This document shows, piece by piece, positions 22,166-33,063 of a stretch of DNA of 64,000 bases (positions are counted from its first letter, which is position 1; each line of letters starts with the position of its first letter). Location: positions 4,278,001-4,342,000 of the forward strand of contig RQOL01000729.1 of NCBI GenBank assembly GCA_013076295.1. The letters run 5' to 3'. The notes below the pieces were generated by a model that was given only the letters and a program-made list of their open reading frames with translations, was not told the DNA's origin and searched no databases. This DNA is from Sanderia malayensis. Taxonomy: Eukaryota; Cnidaria; Scyphozoa; Semaeostomeae; Pelagiidae. The translations under genes were made by a program, and so were the position numbers.

Positions 22166-23480
22166 GATATTAAGTTATCAAGTAGTCTTGGCAAAAAAAC
22201 ATAACGTAAAGCATAAATGTGTACTTCATCAAGTGGATCCAAGTCCTCTGATACCTCCAATTCGTCAAAAATTCTTGCAAAGTTTCCAAGGACACCACAG
22301 TAGACATCCCGATGCATCCTTTCCACTCTCTGGTTGTGGACAGAGCTGCCAGTAATTATACTTCCTCTGTTTGTTCCACGACTTTCAATCATATATTTTG
22401 CAACTTCAATATTCTCCAAACCATGATCAGAACGAACTCTTGATGGTAGTCCAAATTTCTCAACTCCATTCAGAAACTGCCCAAAAACTGTGCTTGCACG
22501 ATTGTCAACAGCACAATGAAGATAAATTATAGATCTGGAATAACCATCAACACATGCATGGACCACAAACCGATAGCTTATCAGTTTGTTGTTTCCATCT
22601 ATGTGCCACAGTGCATTTGGAAAAGGCACATTGTATTTTCTGCGGTAAATTGGTAATCTCCAGCGAAGAGCGGTGCCAAGAGGATCTAATGTCCTGAGTA
22701 AATCTCTTACCCGGCACGGGGCACAAATATTCTCCGAGAATGCAACGCACCTTGCATTCGCACTTGACCTATATTTGGGGTGAGCTCCATCACCTTCTTC
22801 ATGACAAGGGCAAGTTCATCATCATCAATATCAGTAAAACTGTCTTGAATATCATAAGCAATCCTTCTGCGGTTTATTGTTGATCGTGAGATACACATAA
22901 TATCTGCAATTTTTGTCCAAAAAAATTGCAAACTTCTAAGAAATTCTATTTGGTCTTTCTCTATGACAAAAACTGGTCTTCCTGGGGTTTTACGGTGTTT
23001 CAATGAGGGTTTCTTGACCGACATTTTACCGTGCAGATTGTCACTATAAATATCACTGAATAATTGAATCAAACGGTGCAGATTTTGAACAAGCTGTTGT
23101 AAATCAACTGTAAGTTGTTGTAAGCTTGGAGGTGCCACTAGTGGAGCTTCTTGCTGTTGCGCTTGTATTAAAACTTCAGCTCCTTGAAAGTTATCAGTGG
23201 AAAGGTCCAAAGAACACCAATCCAAAATAAGCTTCAGTGAACCAAGCCCATCACTCAGTTTGTCAATAACATCTTCAATGATCTCAGAAGTCAAACTATC
23301 TATTTCTGTGTACTGCACTTCAGTGAGGAGAGAATCGATGGCTGAAAACAAACCAATAACATTGTTGTACTCATGCCAGTTCTCAAATGTAGCTGCCATC
23401 ATGAGACCAAAGAGGAAGAAAAGAACACACAGAACACTACCATTTGCTTTTTGCCTCTGTATCATACTGGTCTGTCTCAT
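22150..23480 (-). pseudogene. Integrase-core (IS3-like/rve) transposase, one frameshift
   Basis: On the minus strand, likely start at 23480 or at MMAATF near 23402. The N-terminal part is helical and Gln-rich, then GRPVFVIEKDQIEFLRSLQF and TKIADIMCISRSTINRRR form a helix-turn-helix. After a one-base frameshift near 22715 the frame continues LRTLDPLGTALRW into the DDE core: ALWHIDGNNK (first Asp), SRVRSDHGLEN (second Asp), HNQRVERM (Glu). It ends near DNLISRN at about 22150. Such integrase-core proteins are widespread in invertebrate genomes as transposases. A single shift suggests moderate age. Residues upstream of 23480 are a translation of the AT-rich repeat beside it, so I leave them out. 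Confidence 0.75.
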
Positions 23481-23604
23481 TGTGGCCTCTCTTGAACATT
23501 TACCTAATTTACATAGAGAACAAATATTTTCGAAAGAGAACAAATTTTTGGGTTTCAGAATTGATTTTTCCACATATGAAGAAAACCTGGTTGAGAATAC
23601 ATAT

Positions 23605-23768
23605 TTGTGATATGGAACGAATATATATAATACGGAAAGAATATTTGAAATAGGGAAGGAATATTTCAAAATATGCAATGAATATTTGAACAATAGAATG
23701 AATATTTGAAAATAGAATAAAAATTTGAACATATAGAATGAATATTTGTGAAATAGAATGAATATTCC
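23605..23768. repeat. gaatatttgaa minisatellite
   Basis: Seven or so units of about 22-26 bases built on gaatatttgaaatag, decaying at both ends. It lies between the transposase and the TTAA element and produces a false hydrophobic N-terminus for the transposase frame. Confidence 0.75.
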
Positions 23769-25617
23769 TTAAAGGGGAACTGAAATGAAAATTTTTTTTG
23801 ATTTATCGTTGGAACTTATTGAAAAAATGTGAAATTATATTTTTTGACAATTTTTTGAAACCCGCAAGTGTGAATAAATCGGCGTCAAAGTGCCAAAATT
23901 GGGCAATTTTTTTCAGCCAATTTTGAGATTGCGGAAGTTGGTCGTGACGTCGAAAGATGTACGATCTGAATTTTGTTTTACTCGAGAACACCGCGTTGCG
24001 CTTGTGTGCGTTTCAGAAGTTCGGTTAAAGAATAAGATAATAGTAGCTTTTCGGTATCCAATAAATTATCATCTGAAAAAGGAAGTATGTCTATATGTTG
24101 GAGATGTAAAACCATATATCAGTTTGAGTCTCTGGCAGACAGCTATGATACGAGTAGTGAAGAAGATGTTGTGAAAGATCACGATGGCCTAACTTCTGTT
24201 GTACTGCTGCGCTGCGAGATTGTTACAAACACAGTAGAAGTTAAATCATGGTGAGTTTACATGTAAAAAACATATCTGTAATTCAATACTGCCCTATATA
24301 GAAACTAAAACTTTGAACTATGTAATTATGTCTTCCTTTTTTTTGCCTAGGTGTGTATGTGGCAAGCGCAAGTGTGTGCAGAGAGTCAAAAGGGAGCTCT
24401 TTCGTGTTTTGCTGTTCCCCCAACAAGTGACCTGTGATAAGCTTCAAAGGTTTAGAGCAGAGTGCAGGATCCACATAAGTGGCGAGTTAAAATTTAATCT
24501 TTTTTCTGGCGAAAGCAGTCCACCTTTACATTAATTTAGATTTTTTATAAATTGGTGCATGCTAATTCCATATATATGACTGTTATTGCTACAGCTCTTA
24601 TATTACCTGGTGCCCCAGCTACACAGCTTAGCCCATCAGGGGTTTTAGCCTTATGCATGATTTCCAACCTTCAAATGGTCAACCTTTCTGCATTAAACAC
24701 TCAACTAAAACTACCCAATGTATTCTTTTCATAGTATAAATACGTGTTTTTTATTTTGTAAGAAAGTTATGCTTGGTTCTTCAAAAAGTTAGAAAGATCA
24801 GGGGTGGACCTAATTAAATCCTAAGAAACTTTACAGATCTCTAGTTCAATATTTGTAGTTATTGTCATATTAATATCATGGCTATAATATATATATATTG
24901 AGATAATTTGTTGTTTTTCTGTTATGTTATTGCATTGAGGTTTTTGGAAAAATATAGCAAGTCTGAAAGCTGGCTGAAGAAAACTTTCTTATAACAATTA
25001 TGCAGAATGTTACCAGAAAATAGATAAATGTGTGAATGTTATTGTATTGTATATGTTGATTTGATGGGTGCTGTTTTAAAAATTGAGGAATATTTTTCAA
25101 AAATAGGTAATAGTGTAAAAATATTTCTAAATAGAAATAACGCATAGGTAGCCTCATCTGGCAATTATGAGGTGAAGTTTTTGCGCAATTGTATTGCAGA
25201 AATTTACTTGAAACATGTGAATGCGGTTATTTTTTCACGCGATTGAAACCTTGTTTTAGACAACCAATTTGTCAAAGGAATGTTACATGATATTATGGTT
25301 CACACATATATAAATTTCTATATGATCATTTTATTTGAAATTTTAATTCGTTTTTAGACGATATGGATGCCAAATACATTAGAAGGTTCAGTGCGTTAAA
25401 ATCACTTCCGTACATAATTCGACGTCACAAAACTCAGAACGAGGCTGATTAAATAAGCCTTCCGGGTGCCACTTTTTGGCTGAAAAAATTTCTTCACGTT
25501 TGCCCCTGTATCTCGCTAAATATAGCTCCAATTTTCGAAAAACTTCAGATTTCGGGGTAACTCAATACGCTCTTTCAGATTATCAAAAGTTCAAAAATGG
25601 TTTCAGTTCCCCTTTAA
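23769..25617. mobile_element. TTAA-flanked DNA transposon with cargo gene
   Basis: The left end ttaaaggggaactgaaatgaaaa and the right end tttcagttcccctttaa are inverted repeats of at least 16 bases, with TTAA at both extremes (23769-23772 and 25614-25617). TTAA target duplication and this terminus resemble Kolobok-type elements. No transposase is present, so it is non-autonomous. It contains the small two-exon gene at 24060-24534; 24735-25600 is AT-rich with nothing recognised. It abuts the Helitron coding sequence at 25618. Confidence 0.75.
24060..24534 (+). CDS. Two-exon cysteine-motif protein (P2RX7 tail-like), possibly frameshifted
   Basis: Upstream frame gives GDVKPY; after a likely one-base shift near 24118 it continues QFESLADSYDTSSEEDVV. 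The exon ends at 24250 (donor GTGAGT) and joins 24351-24534 (after ttttttgcctag) to give SWCVCGKRKCVQRVKREL and a stop at 24534. An acidic PYxFE...SEE stretch followed by a W-C-x-C-G-K cluster recalls the Cys-rich domain shared with the P2X7 receptor tail in many small invertebrate proteins, which seem spread by transposons. The downstream cysteines expected of that family are weak here. Family call is tentative. Confidence 0.4.
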
Positions 25618-28139
25618 ACAGAATAAAGACACAAACGGCACCCTATATGCATAAGCATCTAATAAAGAATTTTCTGTGGAGACATCAAGTGGCAACACAT
25701 GATTATTAATGTGATCCTCTGTGTGTTTTCGAATCTTTCGTGATCCTGTTAGGCTTACAGGAATAACTCTGAATGAAGAACTGTACAGCTTCATTGATAG
25801 TAATTGATGCATGGTTTCTTGTGCAGAAAAATCTCTTTCTCCCAGTGCTTTCATTGATATCTGTTTAATCACTTTCTGAGCATCATTGGTTGAACCTTTT
25901 GACTGCTGCAAAACAGACTTGAACAGGTGGTTCAGTCCTGGTGATTTTGGTTCACCCTTAGCAGCATACTTTGTAAGATATTCAACACAGGCGTAATGGT
26001 CAATGACAGCTTGAATGTCACAATTTGCTCTCCAACCTTGTAACTGACATCGTTGATTGTTGTTGATTCTTGGGTCATTGCGCTTTGTTACAATTTTTGC
26101 TCTAAAATTTGTTTTCTTATCATTCCTTAAATGAATTTCTTCAAATTGAAGTTTTGTTTTTGAACATAAGTCGTATGGAAAGTTAAATCTGCACTTTAGC
26201 TCAGCTTCATCTTGTTTTTGTCTGAGACAATAGCTGGTGCTGCACTTTGTGTGACGCTGAACTGTATTAACAAGGTCTGCATAATCAGTGTCTAATTGTG
26301 AGGTGATATCGTGGTGTCTTCTTTGACATGGATGAACTTTTGGTTTTATCCAAGTATTGATGTCTGGTGGTAATGGGTTTACTGTTGTCAAAATCCAATC
26401 AACATATTGACAAACCTTTTTTGCAGCAGTTTTCCCAGCTTCGATAACTTCATGATTATCACCACGGATTTCTGTATTTTGTTCAGCAAGAAAGCCTGTT
26501 AATGCAATATTGGTTGATTTAGAAAGACCTGGGTCATTTTTCAATTTTGCAGTGCCATGACAATGAATACTTCCTCTGTGCTGATATTCAAATCTGTACC
26601 AATGCCATTCTGCATCCAAAATTTCATATAGCCAAAATTTCACAAAATTCTCCAATCTTTGTGTAAAGAACCAGTCCACAAGATGGGGATTTTGAATAAC
26701 ATTTTGTCTTCTTTGTTCACTGGTGGTTTCATTTCCTGAATTTCCACAGAAAATATCATGTAAGTCAGGCCAATGCATATCTGCAGCAGAAAATGTAAAG
26801 AAGATTGTTGGTGCACCTTTGCTTGTTATAATTGCTTTTAAATCCTCCTTGACTTTTTGCCAGTATGCGTTGGATCCTGTAACATTTGCAACATACCTGG
26901 AAAGCTTAGCCATGAATTGATTTGAATTGTTATTTTGTGTCATTTCTTGCAATTCATTCATTGTTAGATGGGCTTCACTTGGATTTTGTTTTTAAAAAAT
27001 TCCACTTTGTTCAAGAGTTCTCTTTCTTTGAATCATATTAAGCGACCAATAAGCAAATCGTGGGTGACTGGCAAAACGAAAAATCCATTTTCCATTCACA
27101 AATTCACCAAACAAGTGTTTGATTTTATCTTGAAAAGACACATCTCGCAAAGTTGCCTTGTTGGTTGGATCAGCTGATGCATCTGGGAAGAGAGTTGGAA
27201 AAGCCATTGTCGCTAAAAACTGAGTGTTGTACTCATTGAGAGGTTCAGTTCTTTCATCAATAGGCCACTGCATGGGATGATCTCCTGAAATTTCATTTCT
27301 GATAGACTGGAGTTCTTGTTGTTGTTGCTCAGGAATTGGCAGGAAACTTGTCATTTGAGTTGCTTCATTGTAAACCTGCTCATCAGCTTCATTATCATTT
27401 TCTGGATGATCATCAGTATCATTATCATTTCGTGAAGAAGTTTGAGTAAATATGTCTGTATTGTTAATTTGTTCTTCAGCATTGACAGTCATGAGATCTT
27501 GTGGTATTCCATTTTCAGGCAAGCTTAGCAAGGCATCTTGATTAACTAACGAGTGTTTATAAAGTGGATTGTGTGCGACAAGTCATAATAAAGCATCATA
27601 AACAACATTTCGCCTTACATTGAGATCTCTTGTTGAATTATTTTTGCCTTTCATTTGCACAACAATAACAGCTACATCTTTAGCATATCATGGTAATTTT
27701 GAGGCAAGTTTTTCAACAAGTTGTGGTAAATTAATGCACTGCCCACTGTAACCACGTTGACCACCAGGTCTAACAAACACATGCATAATTGGGAGAGCAC
27801 GAGCAATGAGCATTTCTTCAACTTGTGTCAAATTTTGTAATTGAGGTGGAACTCTGTATGGGATCATTCCATTCTCTGTTGAAAACTTTTTTGGAAACTT
27901 TTTATCTCAAACACATTGTGTACAAACAAATTCTTTGACTTTTGCTCAGTTTTTTGTGGCCATGCCTCAAAACAAATTGTACACTGGACAATGAAGAATT
28001 TCATAGAATCATGGAACTTCTTTAGACTATGTTTTGCCCATTTTTTGTCATATATATCACCATCGCCACTATTAAATTGAATCAAATAGTCTCTTTTATC
28101 ACAACTAATTGTACTCTTTAATTTTTTTCCCCTTGCATG

Positions 28140-28540
28140 CTTTTGGGCATTCTGTCTCCTTTGCTTTTCAAGTCGTTTCTCTTTTTGTAATTGAGTTTCA
28201 TTTGCTCGTTTTTCAGCTATATATTCTGTGTGCTCTTCAAGTCGTTTCTGTTTTTGCAATTTGGTTCCATTTGCTCATTTTTCGGCTACATATTCCATTT
28301 GGTTTTCAAGTCGTTTCTCTTTTTGTAATTGAGTTTCATTTGCTCGTTTTTCAGCTGCATGTTCTGTTTGCTTTTCAAGTCGTTTCTCTTTTTGTAATTG
28401 AGTTTCATTTGCTCGTTTTTTAATCATATATTCTTTTTGTTTTTCAAGTCGTTTATCTTTTTGTAATTGAGTTTCATTTGCTCGTTTTTTAACCACATAT
28501 TCTTTTTGTTTTTCAAGTTTTTTCTCTTTTTGTAACCCAG
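28140..28540 (-). repeat. 69-bp in-frame repeat in the Helitron protein
   Basis: Six to seven units of 23 codons built on KRANETQLQKEKRLEKQ followed by a variable EYxxEK end. The repeats are Lys/Glu-rich and would form a long charged helix between the protease-like and Rep parts. One unit carries TGA where the others have CGA. Confidence 0.85.
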
Positions 28541-29214
28541 TTTCATTTTGTAACGCAAGTTTTCGTTTCCGTAAATTTTTCTCCACTTTACTAGCTGTAC
28601 TGTAACAAATCCTTTTGAGCTGTTCTTTTATATCTTCACTCTGTAATGTTCTTTTATTGGTCATATTTTCATGATTTTGTTCACATAAATTTGTACACAA
28701 GTCACATTTCACAGAAACAATTTCAAAATGGTCAGCATTGAGTGCAGTTGATAATCCTTTCAAAAAAAATTCCAACATAGAAGCATCTTCCATTTTCAAA
28801 AGTACTGCGTTACCATTAGGATCAGGCATTCCCAAACAGTTTCTTGCATGAGAGTCAAATACATAAAATGGTGATGCTGATATTTTGATTATTGAAATCA
28901 TATATCCATTTAATATAAAAAGTCCACTGTCACAAATTTTAAAAGTATTTTTAAGTGCCAAATGTAATTTTACAAATGGTCCTTGATAATCACCATAAAT
29001 ATCAGTACAGAATGATCCTTGTTAAATATTGCCAAAAATAATTGTACTTTTTGATTGGCAATTTGTCTCCACTAGTTTGCTTTGTGTTTTGGATGCCCTT
29101 AAACTATATATATTTGTTGTACCAGGCATGTTATCATTTTTGCACCTTGCCTCAATGGGAAAGTCATGGTATCTTTCTGCAATAAGAAAGTCACTGAGTA
29201 TTTCATTATGTGCT

Positions 29215-29345
29215 ACAATGGGCAATTTTTGTACCTCAATGGGCAGTTTTTGTGCCACAATGGGCAATTTTTGTGCCCCAATAGGCAGTTTTTGTGCCAC
29301 AGGGGGCAGTTTTTGTACAGGCAATCTTTGTGCCATAATAGGCAG
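29215..29345 (-). repeat. 21-bp in-frame repeat in the Helitron protein
   Basis: About six units encoding VAQKLPI-type heptads (caatgggcagtttttgtgcca on the plus strand) are inserted between the Cys and His parts of the protease-like domain. The homologous protein at 8 kb lacks them, so the expansion is specific to this copy or lineage. Confidence 0.8.
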
Positions 29346-29681
29346 GTTTATTGCATAATTGTCCATTTCCCAACTTGACTTGCATCCAGTCAAACAAATA
29401 ACTTTTGGTAGATGCTCAATCGACAGGTTAGGGGCATCAGGAATAAAGCCATTGTGCAATGCATGTAAAAAATTGTCATTACCAATTTGTAATATTTCAT
29501 CAATTTCCTGTGAACTCCAATTTTTAACCTGAAACTGGTTGTGATGACATGCAACAGCACACAATGCCATAAATGCACATTGTCTTCCATGTGATTCAAC
29601 ATCAAATACTTCACCTCCTTGGTGTAAATTGCCCATCGCAATGAAAGTAGGGTTTTCCATCAAATTCATGGCAGTGTTTTC

Positions 29682-29708
29682 TGAACCGGGGTTACTTTCA
29701 ATATCCCC
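29682..29708 (-). other. 2A-like motif ending NPGS
   Basis: Residues 47-55 of the minus-strand protein read GDIESNPGS, directly after a leucine-rich stretch (LLLCILLLLA). The pattern (hydrophobic run, then G-D-[VI]-E-x-N-P-G) is that of 2A ribosome-skipping peptides, which require a Pro after NPG; here that Pro is Ser. Skipping is therefore expected to be lost or weak, and the motif is a relic or a signal-like leader. Confidence 0.65.
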
Positions 29709-29846
29709 TGCTAAAAGCAATAAAATACACAATAATAGTGCAAATGATGATACAGCTGTGTATGATGATACAACTGTGTTTTGGGGCCTAGGCCTACCAT
29801 ACTTCCGCAAAACTTTTCTCCTCCACTTGCACTTGCAGGCATTCAT

Positions 29847-30921
29847 TTTATCTACTTATCTCCACGATAAGAAAGCAACTCCTGTGTTCTTGTCAAAATA
29901 AATAGCCTTTTTCAGTGTGTCAGTGTACTTACCCGTTCATTCGTTTCCAAGATTGAAAAAAACACCAAATATTCACTTAAACGAGAATAATCGCCGATTG
30001 ATGATGATGATGTGGCTAAACGGAGGAGGATTTAAGGCCACACGCAGGCTAGAATCTGACAAACAAACAAACATCCAAGATTTTTTCTCAAGAAGGACTG
30101 GATTATATTCTGCTGCGCAGCCGCTTCACTTCGTTCCGCTACGCAGCAGCAACAAAGCTTCTTTATCGCTAATGTCAGCAATTTTTGCTCTTCTTTCCAT
30201 GCTTTTCATGGCAAGAACAGGTTACGTGTTGTTCAGGCATCATATTTTCATTAACTATTTCAAGTTTATAACTATCCTAATTTCTCTTTCGCTTCTCACC
30301 ATAGTTTTGAAAGACACAAGGCTCGGTAAGAAATGAATTAATTCATTGCAGTTTTTCCTTCTCACTATTCTATTCAGCTCTTTAATTAGTTGTTTACTTT
30401 ATAAAAAGAGGCCCACTGATCGATTTTGAAATAACGGACACCTCTCTTTTACAAACTTCTTTCGATTACTGGTTCTGGTGTCTGATTTTCATCAGATACC
30501 AGAACCAGAACATGATATTTTCGTTCTTAAATGATTTGTAAATGTAACCTATGTGCAGCGAGTTACTCTTTACCATGGATAAAAACATCATTTTTGTTTT
30601 ATGCATCTGGAATATATGAACAAACATTTATGGCGCCGTTTTTAACAAATTTACTCTGTAACCAAATTTGTTGAATTCTTAATTTTCATTGCGTACAGGT
30701 TTTAGGAGTCTCTTTTTATGATTCGTTTATTCATGTCAACAATAATTTTACTTTCAATTTACTCTCTTCCATTTTAGTGACTGTTTACATAACAGAAACG
30801 AGCACAGTTGAATGTAAGGGTTTTCATAAAATTTACATGATATTACATATCATTACTTTTATGACAATGATTTATTTACAACATTATACTTAACACTACC
30901 ATACCCTTGAAATATATAATA
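29847..30921. other. Non-coding stretch upstream of the second Helitron gene
   Basis: Mixed AT-rich sequence, presumably the 5' region of the minus-strand Helitron, with a gatgatgatgatg run near 30000. It holds a strong hairpin at 30469-30508: ctggttctggtgtctgat, a four-base loop, then atcagataccagaaccag (17 of 18 paired). No gene is supported; the 139-codon frame at 29917-30336 has no recognisable features. Confidence 0.5.
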
Positions 30922-31395
30922 CTAGCCCTGGTACCCGTCGATGCCGGGTTGAGATTTCGGTGAATGTTCTGCGAATGTTCTGCGAATGGCGAACTGTGTA
31001 CTTTGCATGAACATCAGATTTTAATTAACTTTTTTGAACTGTGTACTTCGAATTGAATCAAGAAACATTTATCCCACAACCACACAGATACAGACTGGTG
31101 ATTTATTTGGCGTCACAATAGATCTGAGATCGAATAGATCGAAAATTCCCTCACATTTTATTTCAACTACCCGTTACTTTTCTGGTTTTACTCTTTTAAT
31201 TCTAAACGTTTTGTAAAACATTTTTCGCTGAGGACACTCGCAGATAAATTCCGGTTACATAGATGCCTTTGATTTTGCGATCTGTGGAGTGGTTCTTGAG
31301 ATCTGTGGAGTGGTTCTTGAGAAGCAGACATAGCCACAAATATACATACATACAAAGATACATACATACAAACATTTCTGTTTTATATATATAGA
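30922..31395 (-). mobile_element. Complete 474-bp non-autonomous Helitron
   Basis: Read on the minus strand it begins A|TCTATATATATAAAA at 31395 and ends gtaccagggCTAG|T at 30922, with a weak cccg/cggg stem in the preceding sequence. TC start, CTAG end and insertion between A and T are the defining features of canonical Helitrons. It carries a short (gtat)n stretch near the 5' end and a duplicated 25-base segment (caagaaccactccacagatc) near 31270-31320. No coding capacity. Confidence 0.8.
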
Positions 31396-31535
31396 TTTAC
31401 GTCTTTGTGTTGCAGCTTTACCCAAGGCTCTAATTATTTTCAGTGTTGTTGCTATTGAGGCCAAACAATAGCATTTACAACAATATTGCCTAATTTAATT
31501 TGTTCCTACTTCTTTTTCAAATCACAACTTGCACC

Positions 31536-33060
31536 ATGCCACGCAAGGCCAAAAGAAGTATAACCGGTGACAGATGCCGAAATCAAGTGCGGGAGAATGT
31601 GCAGTATAGGAGACAGATCAATCAACAGCTTCAACCTCAACAGACAGCAAATGCCGACAACGTACTTGCAGCAGTCAACGATCTTCAACAATTGCAGCTC
31701 GAAAACCGTCAGCTAGAAGCCCCTGAATATCAGCCATTTCCAGCACAGTATCCTCTTCCACAGATACAGCCAATGGAGATGGACATGGAACCAGAGCTTC
31801 CCATTCAGAACCAAATGCTTCCAGCAGCAGAACAGCCTGCAGACATCGAGATGCACAACACAGTTCCAGTACCCGATGAAAATCAGATACCAGAACCAGT
31901 TGAAGATCAGCAAATGCAAGCTTACAACCCTGTCCCCGAGAACAACGATGAAAACCTCATCCCCCTCTCCCCTTTACCACACCACTTGAACAAAATGAGC
32001 AGAACATGTATTCATTGTGGTGCAAAGTACTTCAAAGAAGAACAAAACACAAAAAAACAATACAACAAATGTTGCATGGGAGGTTTAATTGCTCTGGATC
32101 AAATTGAACCACCTCCAGTAAGTGTCATGCATTTATACACTGGTGATACTGCTGAATCAAAATATTTCTTAAAGCACTTCCGCCAATACAACTCATTAAT
32201 GGCCATGGCATCATGGAAGGCTGATATTGTACGTCATGCGAGAGCTGGACCAACAGTTATCACAATTCACGGAAAGGCATATCACATGACAGGTAATTAA
32301 TAGAATATGCTTACACTTACAATAATTCCATTCAACATTAAATATCAATTCCCTCATTATTGATGCAATGTAATTCCTATTTCCCAAACTTATGCTTTGT
32401 TGGATCATTAACAGGCGTAACAGAAATGGACAGAACCAGAATATATGCAGAACTTTACATCATGGATACGCAACGAGCATTGCAGGAACGGCAAAACATT
32501 GCAAGAGAACGTCGTCTTGATTTGGACATTGTTGCACTTCTACAGCATGAATTAATGGCAGTCAATCGATTTGCGCAATATTATCGAAGCATGGGTGAAA
32601 TATTGGAGGAACAGCGGCAGCAAGCTATTGCAAACAATCAGCCTGTTCCGACTTTCAAAATGATCATCACAGGTCGCCCACAACAAGATCGTAGATACGA
32701 TAATCCCACTGCCAGAGAAATTGCAGCTATATATACTGTACAAAATGGAGGTGCACCAAATCCTGATGATAGAGAATTGCAGATACAAACAAGACGCAGA
32801 GATCTCATGAAGATTTACGCAACGAGTCCAATTGCCGATCCTCTCACGTATCCATTGATATTCTTTCATGGTGACAGCAGTTACAGTTTGGACCTTCAAC
32901 GATTGCCGACAGCACACGTAGCGGGTGAACACCACAACAATCGTAACCGTCGTACCAGACTAACCCTTGCCGAATACTATTTATAGAGAATCCAGGTCCG
33001 GGATGCATTCTCAGCCATCCACGTTGCATCCCTTCTATTTCAACAGTATCTGGTAGATGC
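31536..33060 (+). pseudogene. Third Helitron lineage: Rep/helicase N-terminal part, truncated
   Basis: Exon 1 starts MPRKAKRSITGDRCRNQ at 31536 and contains a Gln/Pro-rich stretch, a CIHCGAKYFKEE...CCMGG zinc cluster and KYFLKHFRQYNSLMAMASW. It ends at 32292 (G|GTAATT). Exon 2 begins at 32415 after attaacag and joins in frame: TGVTEMDRTRIYAELYIMD, TARAIAA-like REIAAIYT, RRRDLMKIYATSPIADPLTYPLIF, RRTRLTLAEYY. One TAG at 32984-32986 follows, then RIQVRDAFSAIHVASLLFQQYLVDA to 33060. This is the conserved region before the HUH domain of the widespread intron-poor Helitrons, without the protease and DUF6570 parts of the other two. It is cut at 33063 by a Helitron insertion. Confidence 0.8.
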
Positions 33061-33063
33061 TTA

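Larger units (their letters stand above)
25618..29846 (-). pseudogene. Second Helitron Rep gene with protease-like N-terminus, degenerate
   Basis: Minus strand, ATG at 29846. Order: hydrophobic leader with a 2A-like motif; HGRQCAFMALCAV (candidate Cys); repeats; FYVFDSHARNCLGMPD (candidate His); a charged repeat domain; FIVQCTICFEAWP (DUF6570-like); ATMAFPTLFPDA; a Helitron-like N domain ([15 protein letters not shown]); the HUH motif RGSIHCHG (about 26555-26578); and [12 protein letters not shown]. At least five interruptions: a stop near 29020, a TGA near 28272, shifts near 27870, 27535 and 26975. The frame ends where the TTAA element begins, so helicase and RPA parts are missing. It is clearly related to, but diverged from, the Helitron at 8-13 kb. 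Confidence 0.85.

Noticed and set aside
23480..23732. Hydrophobic N-terminal extension of the integrase transposase (signal peptide or membrane anchor)
   Set aside because: It is encoded by the AT-rich gaatatttgaa minisatellite; the true start is more likely at 23480 or 23402.
29917..30336. 139-residue plus-strand frame upstream of the second Helitron
   Set aside because: No recognisable motif, low-complexity start and no exon signals; opposite to the promoter region of the Helitron gene.
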